64,000 nucleotides of DNA, from NCBI GenBank assembly GCA_029245675.1, contig JAQWOV010000026.1:62001-126000 (forward strand), in the 5' to 3' direction. Every line of letters begins with the position of its first letter. The first letter of the stretch is position 1. Positions 8,537-15,323 of this stretch are shown here, in pieces. The translations under genes and the position numbers were made by a program. The stretch comes from Acidimicrobiales bacterium. Lineage in GTDB: Bacteria > Actinomycetota > Acidimicrobiia > Acidimicrobiales > MedAcidi-G1. Below the pieces are notes generated by a model. The model searched no databases. It was given only the letters and a program-made list of their open reading frames with translations, and had not been told where the DNA came from.

Positions 8537-8575
8537 GTTTACACACTGTTCACATAAGAGCAACAGAAATGAAAT
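8537..8575. promoter_or_regulatory. 11-bp-periodic GlnR/PHO-box-like operator between the two glutamine synthetase genes
   Basis: Within the 209-bp divergent spacer, GTTTACA (8537-8543) and GTTCACA (8548-8554) repeat with an 11-bp period. In the same register TTTAC, TTCAC, GCAAC and GAAAT are separated by exactly 6 bases each (8538-8575). This resembles the GlnR consensus gTnAC-n6-GaAAC, and equally the GTTCACC direct repeats of actinobacterial PHO boxes. Both regulators are encoded in this window, and PhoP/GlnR competition on glutamine synthetase promoters is known in Streptomyces. Which one binds here is inference. Confidence 0.5.
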
Positions 8576-8696
8576 CCCATCACACAAAAATGGGGTTTAT
8601 ACGACATAACCTGTCGGATACCGATTACTAACTCAGTAATTAAATGTTTATATATAAACCAATCGCTTATAGCACTCGAGAAAAAGAGAAGAAAAA

Positions 8697-9710
8697 ATGG
8701 CAATGCGAGCTGAATACATTTGGATTGATGGAACTCAACCTATTCCATATGTCCGATCAAAAACAAAAATTGTTCCCGATGGAACAACCGAATTTCCGAT
8801 ATGGGGCTTTGATGGATCAAGCACAAACCAAGCTCCAGGAGACAACTCTGATTGTGTACTCAGACCAGTTTTCTCTTGCCCAGATCCAATTCGTGGAGGC
8901 GGAGATGTCCTTGTGCTCTGTGACGTATGTTTACCCGATGGCGATTTAACTCCTCATCCTTCAAACACACGTGCTGCATGCGTAGAGGCCTATGAAAAAT
9001 ATGCAGATCAGGAACCGATATTTGGGATCGAGCAGGAATACACCTTCTTTGTTGACGGTCAACCACTTGGATGGCCAACGGATGGATTTCCCGCCCCGCA
9101 AGGCCCTTATTACTGTGGCGTAGGCGCTGTTGAAACTGCTGGGAGAGACATTGTTGAAGCTCACACCACCGCCTGCATGGAGGCTGGTTTGACTATCTCT
9201 GGAACTAACGCAGAAGTAATGCTTGGTCAATGGGAATTCCAAATAGGGCCACTTGACACTGTTCGCGCTGCAGATGAAATCTGGATTGCACGTTATTTGT
9301 TGTACAGAGTTTCCGAAGACTTTGGTGTAGATGCCTCAATTGCAGCAAAACCAATAAAGGGAGACTGGAATGGAGCAGGTGCACACACAAACTTCTCAAC
9401 CAACAAAATGCGCGAAAACTATGATGCAATCATCACTGCTTGCGAATCTTTAGGAGCAGAAGGCAAACCCGCAGAACATATCGCCGGATATGGTGTCGGT
9501 TCAGAAGATCGCCTAACTGGTGAACATGAAACCCAACGCTATGACCAGTTCAGTTACGGAGTTTCCGACCGCGGTGCTTCAGTTCGAATCCCATGGCAAG
9601 TACACATTGACCAAAAGGGGTACATCGAAGACCGTCGACCAAACGCAAACATGGACCCATATGTAGTAAACCGTTTAATCACAAACACTTGTTGTGAAGC
9701 ACTTGCTTAA
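8697..9710 (+). CDS. glnII: Glutamine synthetase type II (eukaryotic type)
   Basis: 337 residues, normal for bacterial GSII. Clear motifs: WGFDGSSTNQAPGDNSDC, the metal/glutamate site FGIEQEYTFF, GQWEFQIGP, ATP/ammonium site GDWNGAGAHTNFST, and DRGASVRIPW. It makes glutamine from glutamate, ammonia and ATP, and is usually induced by nitrogen limitation through GlnR in actinobacteria. The ATG at 8697 has only a weak purine-rich leader (AGAAGAAAAA). The gene ends in a strong terminator at 9731-9760. Having both GlnA2-type and GSII enzymes side by side with a GlnR regulator makes a compact nitrogen-assimilation cassette. Confidence 0.95.
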   Translation: MAMRAEYIWIDGTQPIPYVRSKTKIVPDGTTEFPIWGFDGSSTNQAPGDNSDCVLRPVFSCPDPIRGGGDVLVLCDVCLPDGDLTPHPSNTRAACVEAYEKYADQEPIFGIEQEYTFFVDGQPLGWPTDGFPAPQGPYYCGVGAVETAGRDIVEAHTTACMEAGLTISGTNAEVMLGQWEFQIGPLDTVRAADEIWIARYLLYRVSEDFGVDASIAAKPIKGDWNGAGAHTNFSTNKMRENYDAIITACESLGAEGKPAEHIAGYGVGSEDRLTGEHETQRYDQFSYGVSDRGASVRIPWQVHIDQKGYIEDRRPNANMDPYVVNRLITNTCCEALA

Positions 9711-9730
9711 AGTCATTGCCATATGAGATG

Positions 9731-9760
9731 AACCCCGGGAGGTTTCCCGGGGTTTTTTCT
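9731..9760 (+). terminator. Rho-independent terminator of glnII
   Basis: AACCCCGGGA pairs with TCCCGGGGTT across a short loop and is followed by a T-rich run, 20 bp after the glnII stop. This is one of the two clearest intrinsic terminators in the window. Confidence 0.9.
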
Positions 9761-9781
9761 TTTTCAAGACAAAATATGACC

Positions 9782-9800
9782 CCTAACAAGTTCCTAACAA
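9782..9800. promoter_or_regulatory. Two direct CCTAACAA repeats, 11-bp period
   Basis: CCTAACAA occurs at 9782-9789 and again at 9793-9800, one helical turn apart, about 65-85 bp before the start of the secreted-protein gene. OmpR/PhoB-family regulators bind direct repeats with this period. Two such regulators (GlnR-like and RegX3-like) are encoded here. The motif does not match the PHO-box core seen at 49272, so the binding factor is unknown. Confidence 0.4.
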
Positions 9801-9866
9801 ACTTCGCGTAAAATGATCACATAGAAAAGAAATGATTTAGATGTAAACAATCTAAGGAGATTTCAA

Positions 9867-10406
9867 ATGAAGAAATTTTTAGTAACACTAGCGGCAACAG
9901 CCACCTTCGTAGGAGGGGCATTTGCCATAGCTATGTGGTCACCAATAGGGACCGCTGGCGCTGAAGAAACAAACTTGCAACGCTATGCAGGAACTGAAAA
10001 ACAACGAGACGGTATGAAAGCTGACCGTGGAGAACATTTTGCGGGCATTGCTGAAGTGCTTGGTTTAGAGGTAGAAGATTTGCGTTCACAGTTAGCTGAA
10101 GGCGCAACAATGGCTGAAATCGCTGGAGATAATGTTGATGTTTTAATCGCAGCGTTGGTTGATGATGCAACTGAGAAAATTAATGAGGCAGTTGTCGCCG
10201 AAAAAATGACTCAAGAAGAAGCTGATGAAAAAATTGCTTCACTTGAAGAAAACATTACGGAGCGAGTCAACACCGCACCAAAAGACCTCGGAGAGAAACG
10301 CCCTCCACGTGGAAAAGAATTCCCTAAAGGACCACGTGTCTCAATACAACCCGTTCCGGATGCAGCGATTCAGAACATAAGTGGAGTATCAATAGCGGCA
10401 GCGTAA
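9867..10406 (+). CDS. Secreted helical protein with Sec signal peptide, unknown function
   Basis: 179 residues. Residues 1-32 form a typical signal peptide (KK at the start, hydrophobic core, TAGAEE near cleavage). The mature protein is acidic and helical, with a segment LGLEVEDLRSQLAEGATMAEIAG and TQEEADEKIASLEENITERV, a pattern common in actinobacterial exported proteins of unknown role. It ends in a Pro/Arg-rich stretch and a short tail. A strong AAGGAG Shine-Dalgarno lies 7 bases before ATG and partly overlaps a small hairpin (TTAGAT/ATCTAA, 9837-9855), which could modulate translation. A direct repeat upstream suggests response-regulator control. Confidence 0.7.
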   Translation: MKKFLVTLAATATFVGGAFAIAMWSPIGTAGAEETNLQRYAGTEKQRDGMKADRGEHFAGIAEVLGLEVEDLRSQLAEGATMAEIAGDNVDVLIAALVDDATEKINEAVVAEKMTQEEADEKIASLEENITERVNTAPKDLGEKRPPRGKEFPKGPRVSIQPVPDAAIQNISGVSIAAA

Positions 10407-10518
10407 CGACTACATCGTTTTCTGCTTAGAAATCGATGCGTTCTAAAGTAAATGATTCATATCAATTGATCCAGAATCATGGGAGGTGTTGTTAGACCTT
10501 CTCGTAACTAAAAATGCT

Positions 10519-10551
10519 TTATATAGGTGGCGCAATGCGCCACCTATATAA
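10519..10551. repeat. Near-perfect 33-bp palindrome (15-bp arms, 3-base centre)
   Basis: TTATATAGGTGGCGC (10519-10533) is the exact reverse complement of 10537-10551, with only AAT between them. No T-run follows (ACTTTATGG), so it is not a standard intrinsic terminator, though it may still end the secreted-protein transcript. It lies in the 242-bp gap between that gene and an alpha/beta-hydrolase remnant of different composition, so it may also mark a recombination junction or be an operator. Nothing else was recognised in this gap. Confidence 0.75.
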
Positions 10552-10648
10552 CTTTATGGAGCAGAATTAGTGGATAAATGTGGTTGTTGTACTATTAGCC
10601 AAGGTTGATTTACGTAGTTGACCGGCAACCCTAAAAAAGGATCTCATT

Positions 10649-11050
10649 ATGATTTCTCGACCACTTGACGGCAGCTCGACAGGTCTTGATAAGCCTCAGA
10701 GGCGAGCAGCAGTGGAGTGGATTTTGGCTGATAAGGAGCGACTCAAAATTTTTCAAGGAATGTTGACTTCGTTTGCGCCGTGGAAGCTACGGCGGGCAGG
10801 GTTCAACAACGACGGAGACAATGAAAACGATTTAGCACCGTTACCGATCGCGGAAATCACGTGCTCGACCATGATTACCCACGGGCTGAATGACAGCGTA
10901 GTCCCCGTGGAACTCGCTATACGGGCGAGCGAGTCTCTCAAGAGTGGTGAACTTGTGCTGATTGATGAAGGCCATCACTTTCTGCCTATCGATCGGCATT
11001 TCCAGACGACAATGGAACGACGCCTCCAATTCGTTCACTCCGATAAATGA
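10649..11050 (+). pseudogene. Alpha/beta-hydrolase C-terminal remnant
   Basis: 133 residues that read as the cap and C-terminal part of an alpha/beta hydrolase. The acid residue is in ITHGLNDSVVPVELA-like context and the catalytic His is in DEGHHFLP. The N-terminal third with the nucleophile GxSxG is absent, and no matching sequence is seen upstream, where the frame is soon closed by TGA and TAG. The first part is about half G+C, higher than its neighbours. An AAAGGA sits 8 bases before ATG, so a short product might still be made. Most likely a 5'-truncated, possibly acquired gene. Confidence 0.6.
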
Positions 11051-11100
11051 CTCAGACTCCTGAGTAACTGCCTTCAATAATGGTTCGGTAACCTTAAGTT

Positions 11101-12795
11101 ATGGGAAACATACGAGTCGCTCTTGCCCAACTAAACTCTGTAGTTGGGGATCTTGAAGGCAACGTTGAACGTATTCAAGAAGTTTTACCAAACCTAGATG
11201 ACTGCGATCTAGCAATTTTCCCTGAAATGACTATTACTGGATACCCACTTGAAGACTTAGTCCTTAAACCAGGATTTGTATCTGATAGCCGTGCGGCAGT
11301 CGAAAAAATTGCCAAAGACAGCAAATCATGCGCACTCGTAATCGGATTCGCAGACGAAGGACCAAATGGTGAGGTGTATAACGCTGTAGCAATCTGCCAC
11401 CAAGGCCAAATAGCTGGCATATACCACAAACGAGAATTACCAAATTACGACGTATTCGATGAAGCACGACATTTCTCATCCGGAAATAAACCTCTTCAGC
11501 TATACAAAATTAATGGTGTAAACGTCGGCATCGTTATCTGCGAAGACCTTTGGGTATCAGATGGACCAGCACAAGAATTTGTCCAAATGGGGGCCGAACT
11601 TCTTGTAGCAGTCAATGGTTCCCCCTATGACAACATAAAAGCTGCTGCTCGAGAAAAACTCATTACAAACTTCGCCGCATCTTCTCAAATCCCGGTGGTG
11701 TACCTAAATCTTGTTGGAGGCCAGGACGAATTAATTTTCGACGGCGGATCAATGATCACTGACTCGCAAGGAAAGATCGTGACACAAACAACAAGATTTT
11801 ATGAAGAAACTTGTTTAGTTGACATAGACACTCCGAGTATCCCAACAACAGATTTTGCCAGCCAACTGAGTCATGACTGGTGCATAGAAGTATCAGAGGC
11901 AACAGATCGCACCAATAAATATAAACATTCACTGACCACCCCACTCAGCCCTGAAGCAGAGTTATATACAGCACTCGTGGTAGCGACTCGAGATTATGTA
12001 CAAAAAAGTGGCTTCACGGACATCTGTCTTGGACTCTCCGGCGGAGTTGACTCTGCGTTAGTAGCAACTATTGCAACCGACGCCCTAGGCGCAGATCATG
12101 TACATCCCGTGTTAATGCCCTCAAGATATTCCAGCGACCATTCATTGAAAGACGCCCAAGATTTAGTAGAACGACAAGGAATTGTTGCACAGACAATACC
12201 TATTGAAGAAGCCCATCAGAGTTTCCACAATTTATTGTCCCCCTCAATAGGAAATGATTTTCCAGGTTTCACAGATGAAAATCTTCAAGCACGTATTAGG
12301 GGAGTCTTATTAATGGCACTCTCTAATGCTTTTGGATGGCTCGTTCTTACCACTGGTAATAAAAGCGAATCAGCAGTCGGATTTTCTACCTTATATGGCG
12401 ACACTGCAGGTGCTTACGCTGTCATACGAGACGTGTATAAGACACAAGTATATGAACTATGTCATTGGCGAAATAAACAAGAAGATACGCCAGTCATTCC
12501 AAAGAATATTCTTACCAAAGCCCCATCAGCAGAATTACGACCAGATCAACGCGACGATCAACGACTCCCACCGTACGAAGTTCTTGACCCCTTATTAGAG
12601 GCCTACATAGAAGGTGACCGAACCCGCGCAGAACTCGTCAACGATGGGTTTGATCGAGAGCTAGTTGACCGGGTAGTAAAAATGGTTGATCTCGCAGAAT
12701 ACAAAAGACGCCAAACACCTTTAGGACCTCGAGTAACAACAAAAGGATTTGGACGTGACCGTCGTCTTCCTGTCGTTAATCGCTATGACGGTTAA
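11101..12795 (+). CDS. nadE: Glutamine-dependent NAD+ synthase
   Basis: 564 residues in two domains. The N-terminal nitrilase-type amidase (1-265) has the Glu-Lys-Cys triad in FPEMTITGYPLEDL, HKRELPNYDVFDE and VICEDLWV. The C-terminal synthetase (about 285-564) has the PP-loop GLSGGVDSAL, TGNKSE and DVYKTQVYEL. It releases ammonia from glutamine and amidates deamido-NAD+ to NAD+ with ATP. The length fits the compact glutamine-dependent class. It is a single-gene unit here; the following 214 bp form the leader of the sigma-factor gene. Confidence 0.95.
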   Translation: MGNIRVALAQLNSVVGDLEGNVERIQEVLPNLDDCDLAIFPEMTITGYPLEDLVLKPGFVSDSRAAVEKIAKDSKSCALVIGFADEGPNGEVYNAVAICHQGQIAGIYHKRELPNYDVFDEARHFSSGNKPLQLYKINGVNVGIVICEDLWVSDGPAQEFVQMGAELLVAVNGSPYDNIKAAAREKLITNFAASSQIPVVYLNLVGGQDELIFDGGSMITDSQGKIVTQTTRFYEETCLVDIDTPSIPTTDFASQLSHDWCIEVSEATDRTNKYKHSLTTPLSPEAELYTALVVATRDYVQKSGFTDICLGLSGGVDSALVATIATDALGADHVHPVLMPSRYSSDHSLKDAQDLVERQGIVAQTIPIEEAHQSFHNLLSPSIGNDFPGFTDENLQARIRGVLLMALSNAFGWLVLTTGNKSESAVGFSTLYGDTAGAYAVIRDVYKTQVYELCHWRNKQEDTPVIPKNILTKAPSAELRPDQRDDQRLPPYEVLDPLLEAYIEGDRTRAELVNDGFDRELVDRVVKMVDLAEYKRRQTPLGPRVTTKGFGRDRRLPVVNRYDG

Positions 12796-12867
12796 TCAAT
12801 TTATTGGGAAATAAGCAATTAGATTTTATTTTTCTCATCTGAAGCGATTTAACAAAAATAAAAAATA

Positions 12868-12881
12868 GTGACAAACGTCAC
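12868..12881. promoter_or_regulatory. Crp/GlxR-like palindrome upstream of the sigma-factor gene
   Basis: GTGAC-aaac-GTCAC contains GTGA-N6-TCAC, the core of Crp-family operators. It lies 10 bp before a possible -35 element. The same palindrome with a different centre occurs at 44600-44613 before the sdh operon. No Crp gene is in the window. Confidence 0.5.
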
Positions 12882-12890
12882 CATTTAACG

Positions 12891-12918
12891 TTGTTGTCTC
12901 TGTAACCGTGGGTATGGT
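12891..12918 (+). promoter_or_regulatory. Possible sigma-70-type promoter of the sigma-factor gene
   Basis: TTGTTG (12891-12896) and TATGGT (12913-12918) are separated by 16 bases. It would give an mRNA leader of roughly 85 bases before the GTG start. This is a weak match to consensus, supported mainly by position just downstream of the Crp-like palindrome. Confidence 0.35.
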
Positions 12919-12928
12919 GACGCCATCA

Positions 12929-12990
12929 ACGGTTTATAACCGTTTCATAGGAGCCGGTTTAAAAACAAGAAAGTTTCGTTTAATAAACCG
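12929..12990 (+). promoter_or_regulatory. mRNA leader with repeated CGGTTTA inverted repeats
   Basis: ACGGTT-tat-AACCGT (12929-12943) is a perfect small hairpin. CGGTTTA (12955-12961) can pair with TAAACCG (12984-12990), just before the Shine-Dalgarno AAAGGAGATG. The shared CGGTTTA sequence means alternative pairings are possible. A regulatory role in translation is inference. Confidence 0.35.
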
Positions 12991-13009
12991 CCTTTAAAGG
13001 AGATGACAG

Positions 13010-13951
13010 GTGACAAATAATCGGGTTGAAAGAGACGAAGAAGATCTTGTCCGTCTCTATCTCACCGACATCGGTCAGTATGAACTTTTAGATAAAGAAG
13101 ATGAAGTTCGTTTAGCTAAGAGAATTGAAGAAGGCGTTGCCGCTAGAGAATCTCTTGATAAAAATGGCGGGAAAGACCTTACTCCTGCAAAAAGACGAGA
13201 GATGCGACGAGCACTTATGAAAGGTGAGCGTGCTACATCAGAGTTCACTAATTCAAATCTCCGACTCGTTGTTTCTATAGCTAAAAAATATCAAGCCTCT
13301 GGGTTACCTCTGCTCGACCTCATCCAAGAAGGAAATCTCGGATTAATGCATGCAGTTGAAAAGTTTGATTGGAGAAAAGGTTTCAAATTCTCAACCTATG
13401 CAACGTGGTGGATTCGACAAGCCATTACACGCGGTATAGCAAACACGGGACGCACGATTCGCCTCCCAGTTCATGCTGGTGACACACTTGCACGACTCAC
13501 TAAAGCCAAATCACGACTTGAGATCAAATACGGTAGAGCAGCGACTTTGACTGAACTTGCAGTAGAAGTTGAGATGGAAGAAGACAAAGTTACTGAAGCA
13601 TTACGTTTTGCCGCAGAACCGCTTTCTTTAAGCGAACCTTTACGAGAAGACGGCGACGCAGAACTCGGTGATGTTGTTGAAGACAGAGGGGCGCAATCAC
13701 CATTTGAATCAGCAGCAACCTCATTATTACCAGAAGAGATAAGCCGCCTGCTTGCTCCGCTTGATGATCGCGAACGAGAAATTCTTAAATTACGCTTCGG
13801 ATTAGATCGAGGGGAACCTCGCACTCTTGAAGAAGTCGGCGACTTCTTTAATCTCACTAGAGAGAGAATTCGCCAAATTGAAGCTCGAGCAATGTCAAAA
13901 CTTAGACATCCAAGCAGCGACACGGGTGCTCGAGATCTACTAGCTGTTTAA
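13010..13951 (+). CDS. Primary-like (group 1/2) RNA polymerase sigma-70 factor
   Basis: 313 residues. Region 1.2 is DLVRLYLTDIGQYELLDKEDE, region 2 includes TYATWWIRQAITRG (-10 recognition and melting), region 3 follows, and region 4 carries the HTH TLEEVGDFFNLTRERIRQIE. The acidic region 1.1 of housekeeping RpoD is missing, which points to a SigB/HrdB-like group 2 factor or a compact primary factor; the symbol is left open. The GTG at 13010 has a strong AAAGGAG Shine-Dalgarno. The upstream region has a Crp-like palindrome and leader hairpins. An antagonist/anti-sigma pair lies 0.5 kb downstream, though such pairs normally regulate SigB/SigF-type factors. Confidence 0.88.
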   Translation: MTNNRVERDEEDLVRLYLTDIGQYELLDKEDEVRLAKRIEEGVAARESLDKNGGKDLTPAKRREMRRALMKGERATSEFTNSNLRLVVSIAKKYQASGLPLLDLIQEGNLGLMHAVEKFDWRKGFKFSTYATWWIRQAITRGIANTGRTIRLPVHAGDTLARLTKAKSRLEIKYGRAATLTELAVEVEMEEDKVTEALRFAAEPLSLSEPLREDGDAELGDVVEDRGAQSPFESAATSLLPEEISRLLAPLDDREREILKLRFGLDRGEPRTLEEVGDFFNLTRERIRQIEARAMSKLRHPSSDTGARDLLAV

Positions 13952-13961
13952 TTTTTAAATT

Positions 13962-14057
13962 TGGCGGAGGTGGACGGGAATCGAACCCGCCGGACAGGGA
14001 TCACCTATCCCACCCGCTTTGAAGGCGGGGGAGCCCACCAGGTACTCGGACACCTCC
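13962..14057 (-). tRNA. selC: tRNA-Sec (anticodon UCA)
   Basis: On the minus strand, 5' GGAGGTG pairs with 3' CACCTCC. It is followed by discriminator G and an encoded CCA. The anticodon stem CCCGC/GCGGG holds the loop CTTCAAA with anticodon TCA. An extra-long variable arm can form (GGGAT/ATCCC), and the T-loop is TTCGATT. The 96-base length including CCA and the UCA anticodon identify selenocysteine tRNA. It would serve as substrate for the SelA encoded at 1-830, and decodes UGA at selenoprotein sites. Confidence 0.93.
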
Positions 14058-14136
14058 ACTAGAAACACTACGAGCAAGTACGCCTGATCACATCCCGACA
14101 GAGTCGCGAAGCAAAATCAAGGCCTATATTGGCTAT

Positions 14137-14211
14137 ATGAAAAAGTTTTTTATGTTAGCTGCCTTAGCAGCTTTGATATCGGTAGCTGTTAAGAAAGTAC
14201 GGTCAATCTAA
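14137..14211 (+). CDS. Tiny DLW-39-like hydrophobic protein
   Basis: A 24-residue ORF, MKKFFMLAALAALISVAVKKVRSI, split here as MKKFFMLAALAAL then ISVAVKKVRSI. The pattern of two lysines, a hydrophobic helix and a basic KKVR end resembles the N-terminus of the actinobacterial DLW-39 family, but the DLW tail is missing. A possible AAGG lies about 14 bases before the ATG, further than ideal. It could be a decayed or minimal form of that family, or a chance ORF. Confidence 0.35.
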   Translation: MKKFFMLAALAALISVAVKKVRSI

Positions 14212-14438
14212 GTTAGGTTTCCTGACGACCAATCAGTTTCTTCTCAGTAGCCATCATCTATGGACGCGCTAAAACTTAAAAACAATTCATCTTTTAGTCG
14301 CGATGACATGCATCGTAATAATTTCCTTCTTTTAGTGGGCCTTAAACCCCATTGCTTAAAATTTTTCAACTTCTCGTGATCATGGATAGTCACCAAGACC
14401 TATGTCGCTAAAGTCAATTAAAGACAGAAGGATTAGAA

Positions 14439-14789
14439 ATGACTCTTGAGCTTAAACGGACGGTTTATTCGCCTTGGCTAGTCGTCTCTGTTTTCGGGGA
14501 GATAGATATGGGTAGTTCCCCAAAATTACGAACCGAGATTATTCGTGTTATCAATGAAGGGCATTCCAATCTCGTCCTAGATTTAACGAGCGTAGATTTT
14601 ATTGATTCTGCAGGTCTTGGAACAATAATCGGTGGTCTCAGAAGAGTGCGCTCACATGGGGGTGATCTTCTCTTAGTATGTCCACAGGAGAGAATTCAAA
14701 AAATATTTACTCTTTGTGACTTAGATAAAATATTTACCTTCTATTTAACTCACGATGAAGCGGTCGAAGATAACAAGGAAATGGATTAG
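14439..14789 (+). CDS. STAS-domain anti-sigma factor antagonist (RsbV/SpoIIAA type)
   Basis: A 116-residue single STAS domain. It has the phosphorylation motif DFIDSAGLGTIIGGL, whose serine is the target of the partner kinase, and VVSVFGEIDMGSSPKLR at the N-terminus. In its unphosphorylated form such a protein would bind the anti-sigma kinase and release a sigma factor. The Shine-Dalgarno AGAAGGA precedes the ATG. The kinase gene starts 2 bp after its stop, so the pair is a partner-switching module. The target sigma factor is not certain. Confidence 0.88.
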   Translation: MTLELKRTVYSPWLVVSVFGEIDMGSSPKLRTEIIRVINEGHSNLVLDLTSVDFIDSAGLGTIIGGLRRVRSHGGDLLLVCPQERIQKIFTLCDLDKIFTFYLTHDEAVEDNKEMD

Positions 14790-14791
14790 TA

Positions 14792-15238
14792 ATGAGCAGA
14801 AGTGACTATTCGTCAGGAATGGTTGAACTGCGCATACCTGCTAAAGCCGAATACATACAACTTGTCCGAACTGTCATTGGAGAAGTGGCATCCATTAATC
14901 CAAATCTTAATCTTGGAAGAATCGCTGATCTTAGACTCGCAGTCTCTGAAGCGGTCACAAATGCTTATAGAGAACACACCCGGCAAAATATTGAAGACCA
15001 GATTGTTATCCGCTGCGACTTAAGCAAAGGAAAAATTGAGATTGAAATTAACGACCAAGGTGCCGGTTTCAATCCAGATCAAATACCGAGTCTCCCGGAT
15101 TCAGAAGATCCCAACCGGTTAAACCATGAATCTGGTGTTGGGTTTTCTTTAATTCAGGAATTATCTGATGAAACAGTTGTTGAAGTAGGAGAAGAAGGTA
15201 CGAAAGTGCGACTTATTTTTAATCTAAATGATGCCTAA
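14792..15238 (+). CDS. Anti-sigma factor serine kinase (RsbW/SpoIIAB type)
   Basis: A 148-residue GHKL ATPase. The N box is RLAVSEAVTNAYREH, the G1 box IEINDQGAGFNP and the G2 region ESGVGFSLIQELSD. It would bind a sigma factor and phosphorylate the STAS protein encoded just upstream. The length is normal for a free-standing kinase with no sensor domain. It ends 85 bp before nhaA. A SigB/SigF-type partner is not in the window; only the group 2-like factor at 13010 is near. Confidence 0.88.
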   Translation: MSRSDYSSGMVELRIPAKAEYIQLVRTVIGEVASINPNLNLGRIADLRLAVSEAVTNAYREHTRQNIEDQIVIRCDLSKGKIEIEINDQGAGFNPDQIPSLPDSEDPNRLNHESGVGFSLIQELSDETVVEVGEEGTKVRLIFNLNDA

Positions 15239-15323
15239 AAATAAGTAAATTTGAGAGTATGAGTGTGAGAAGCCATTTTCACCACTACGGTTTCTTCCGC
15301 ATTTAACTTCTATTGATTTGACT

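Noticed and set aside
10600-10648. In-frame TGA just upstream of the hydrolase remnant, considered as a selenocysteine codon because the window has selA and tRNA-Sec.
   Set aside because: A TAG closes the same frame a little further upstream, the translated stretch does not resemble a hydrolase, and Sec is not known in this family.
12820-12865. AT-rich inverted repeat TTTTATTTTT/AAAAATAAAA after nadE as a terminator.
   Set aside because: The loop is about 26 bases, the stem has no G or C, and A/T-rich chance pairing is likely in this genome.
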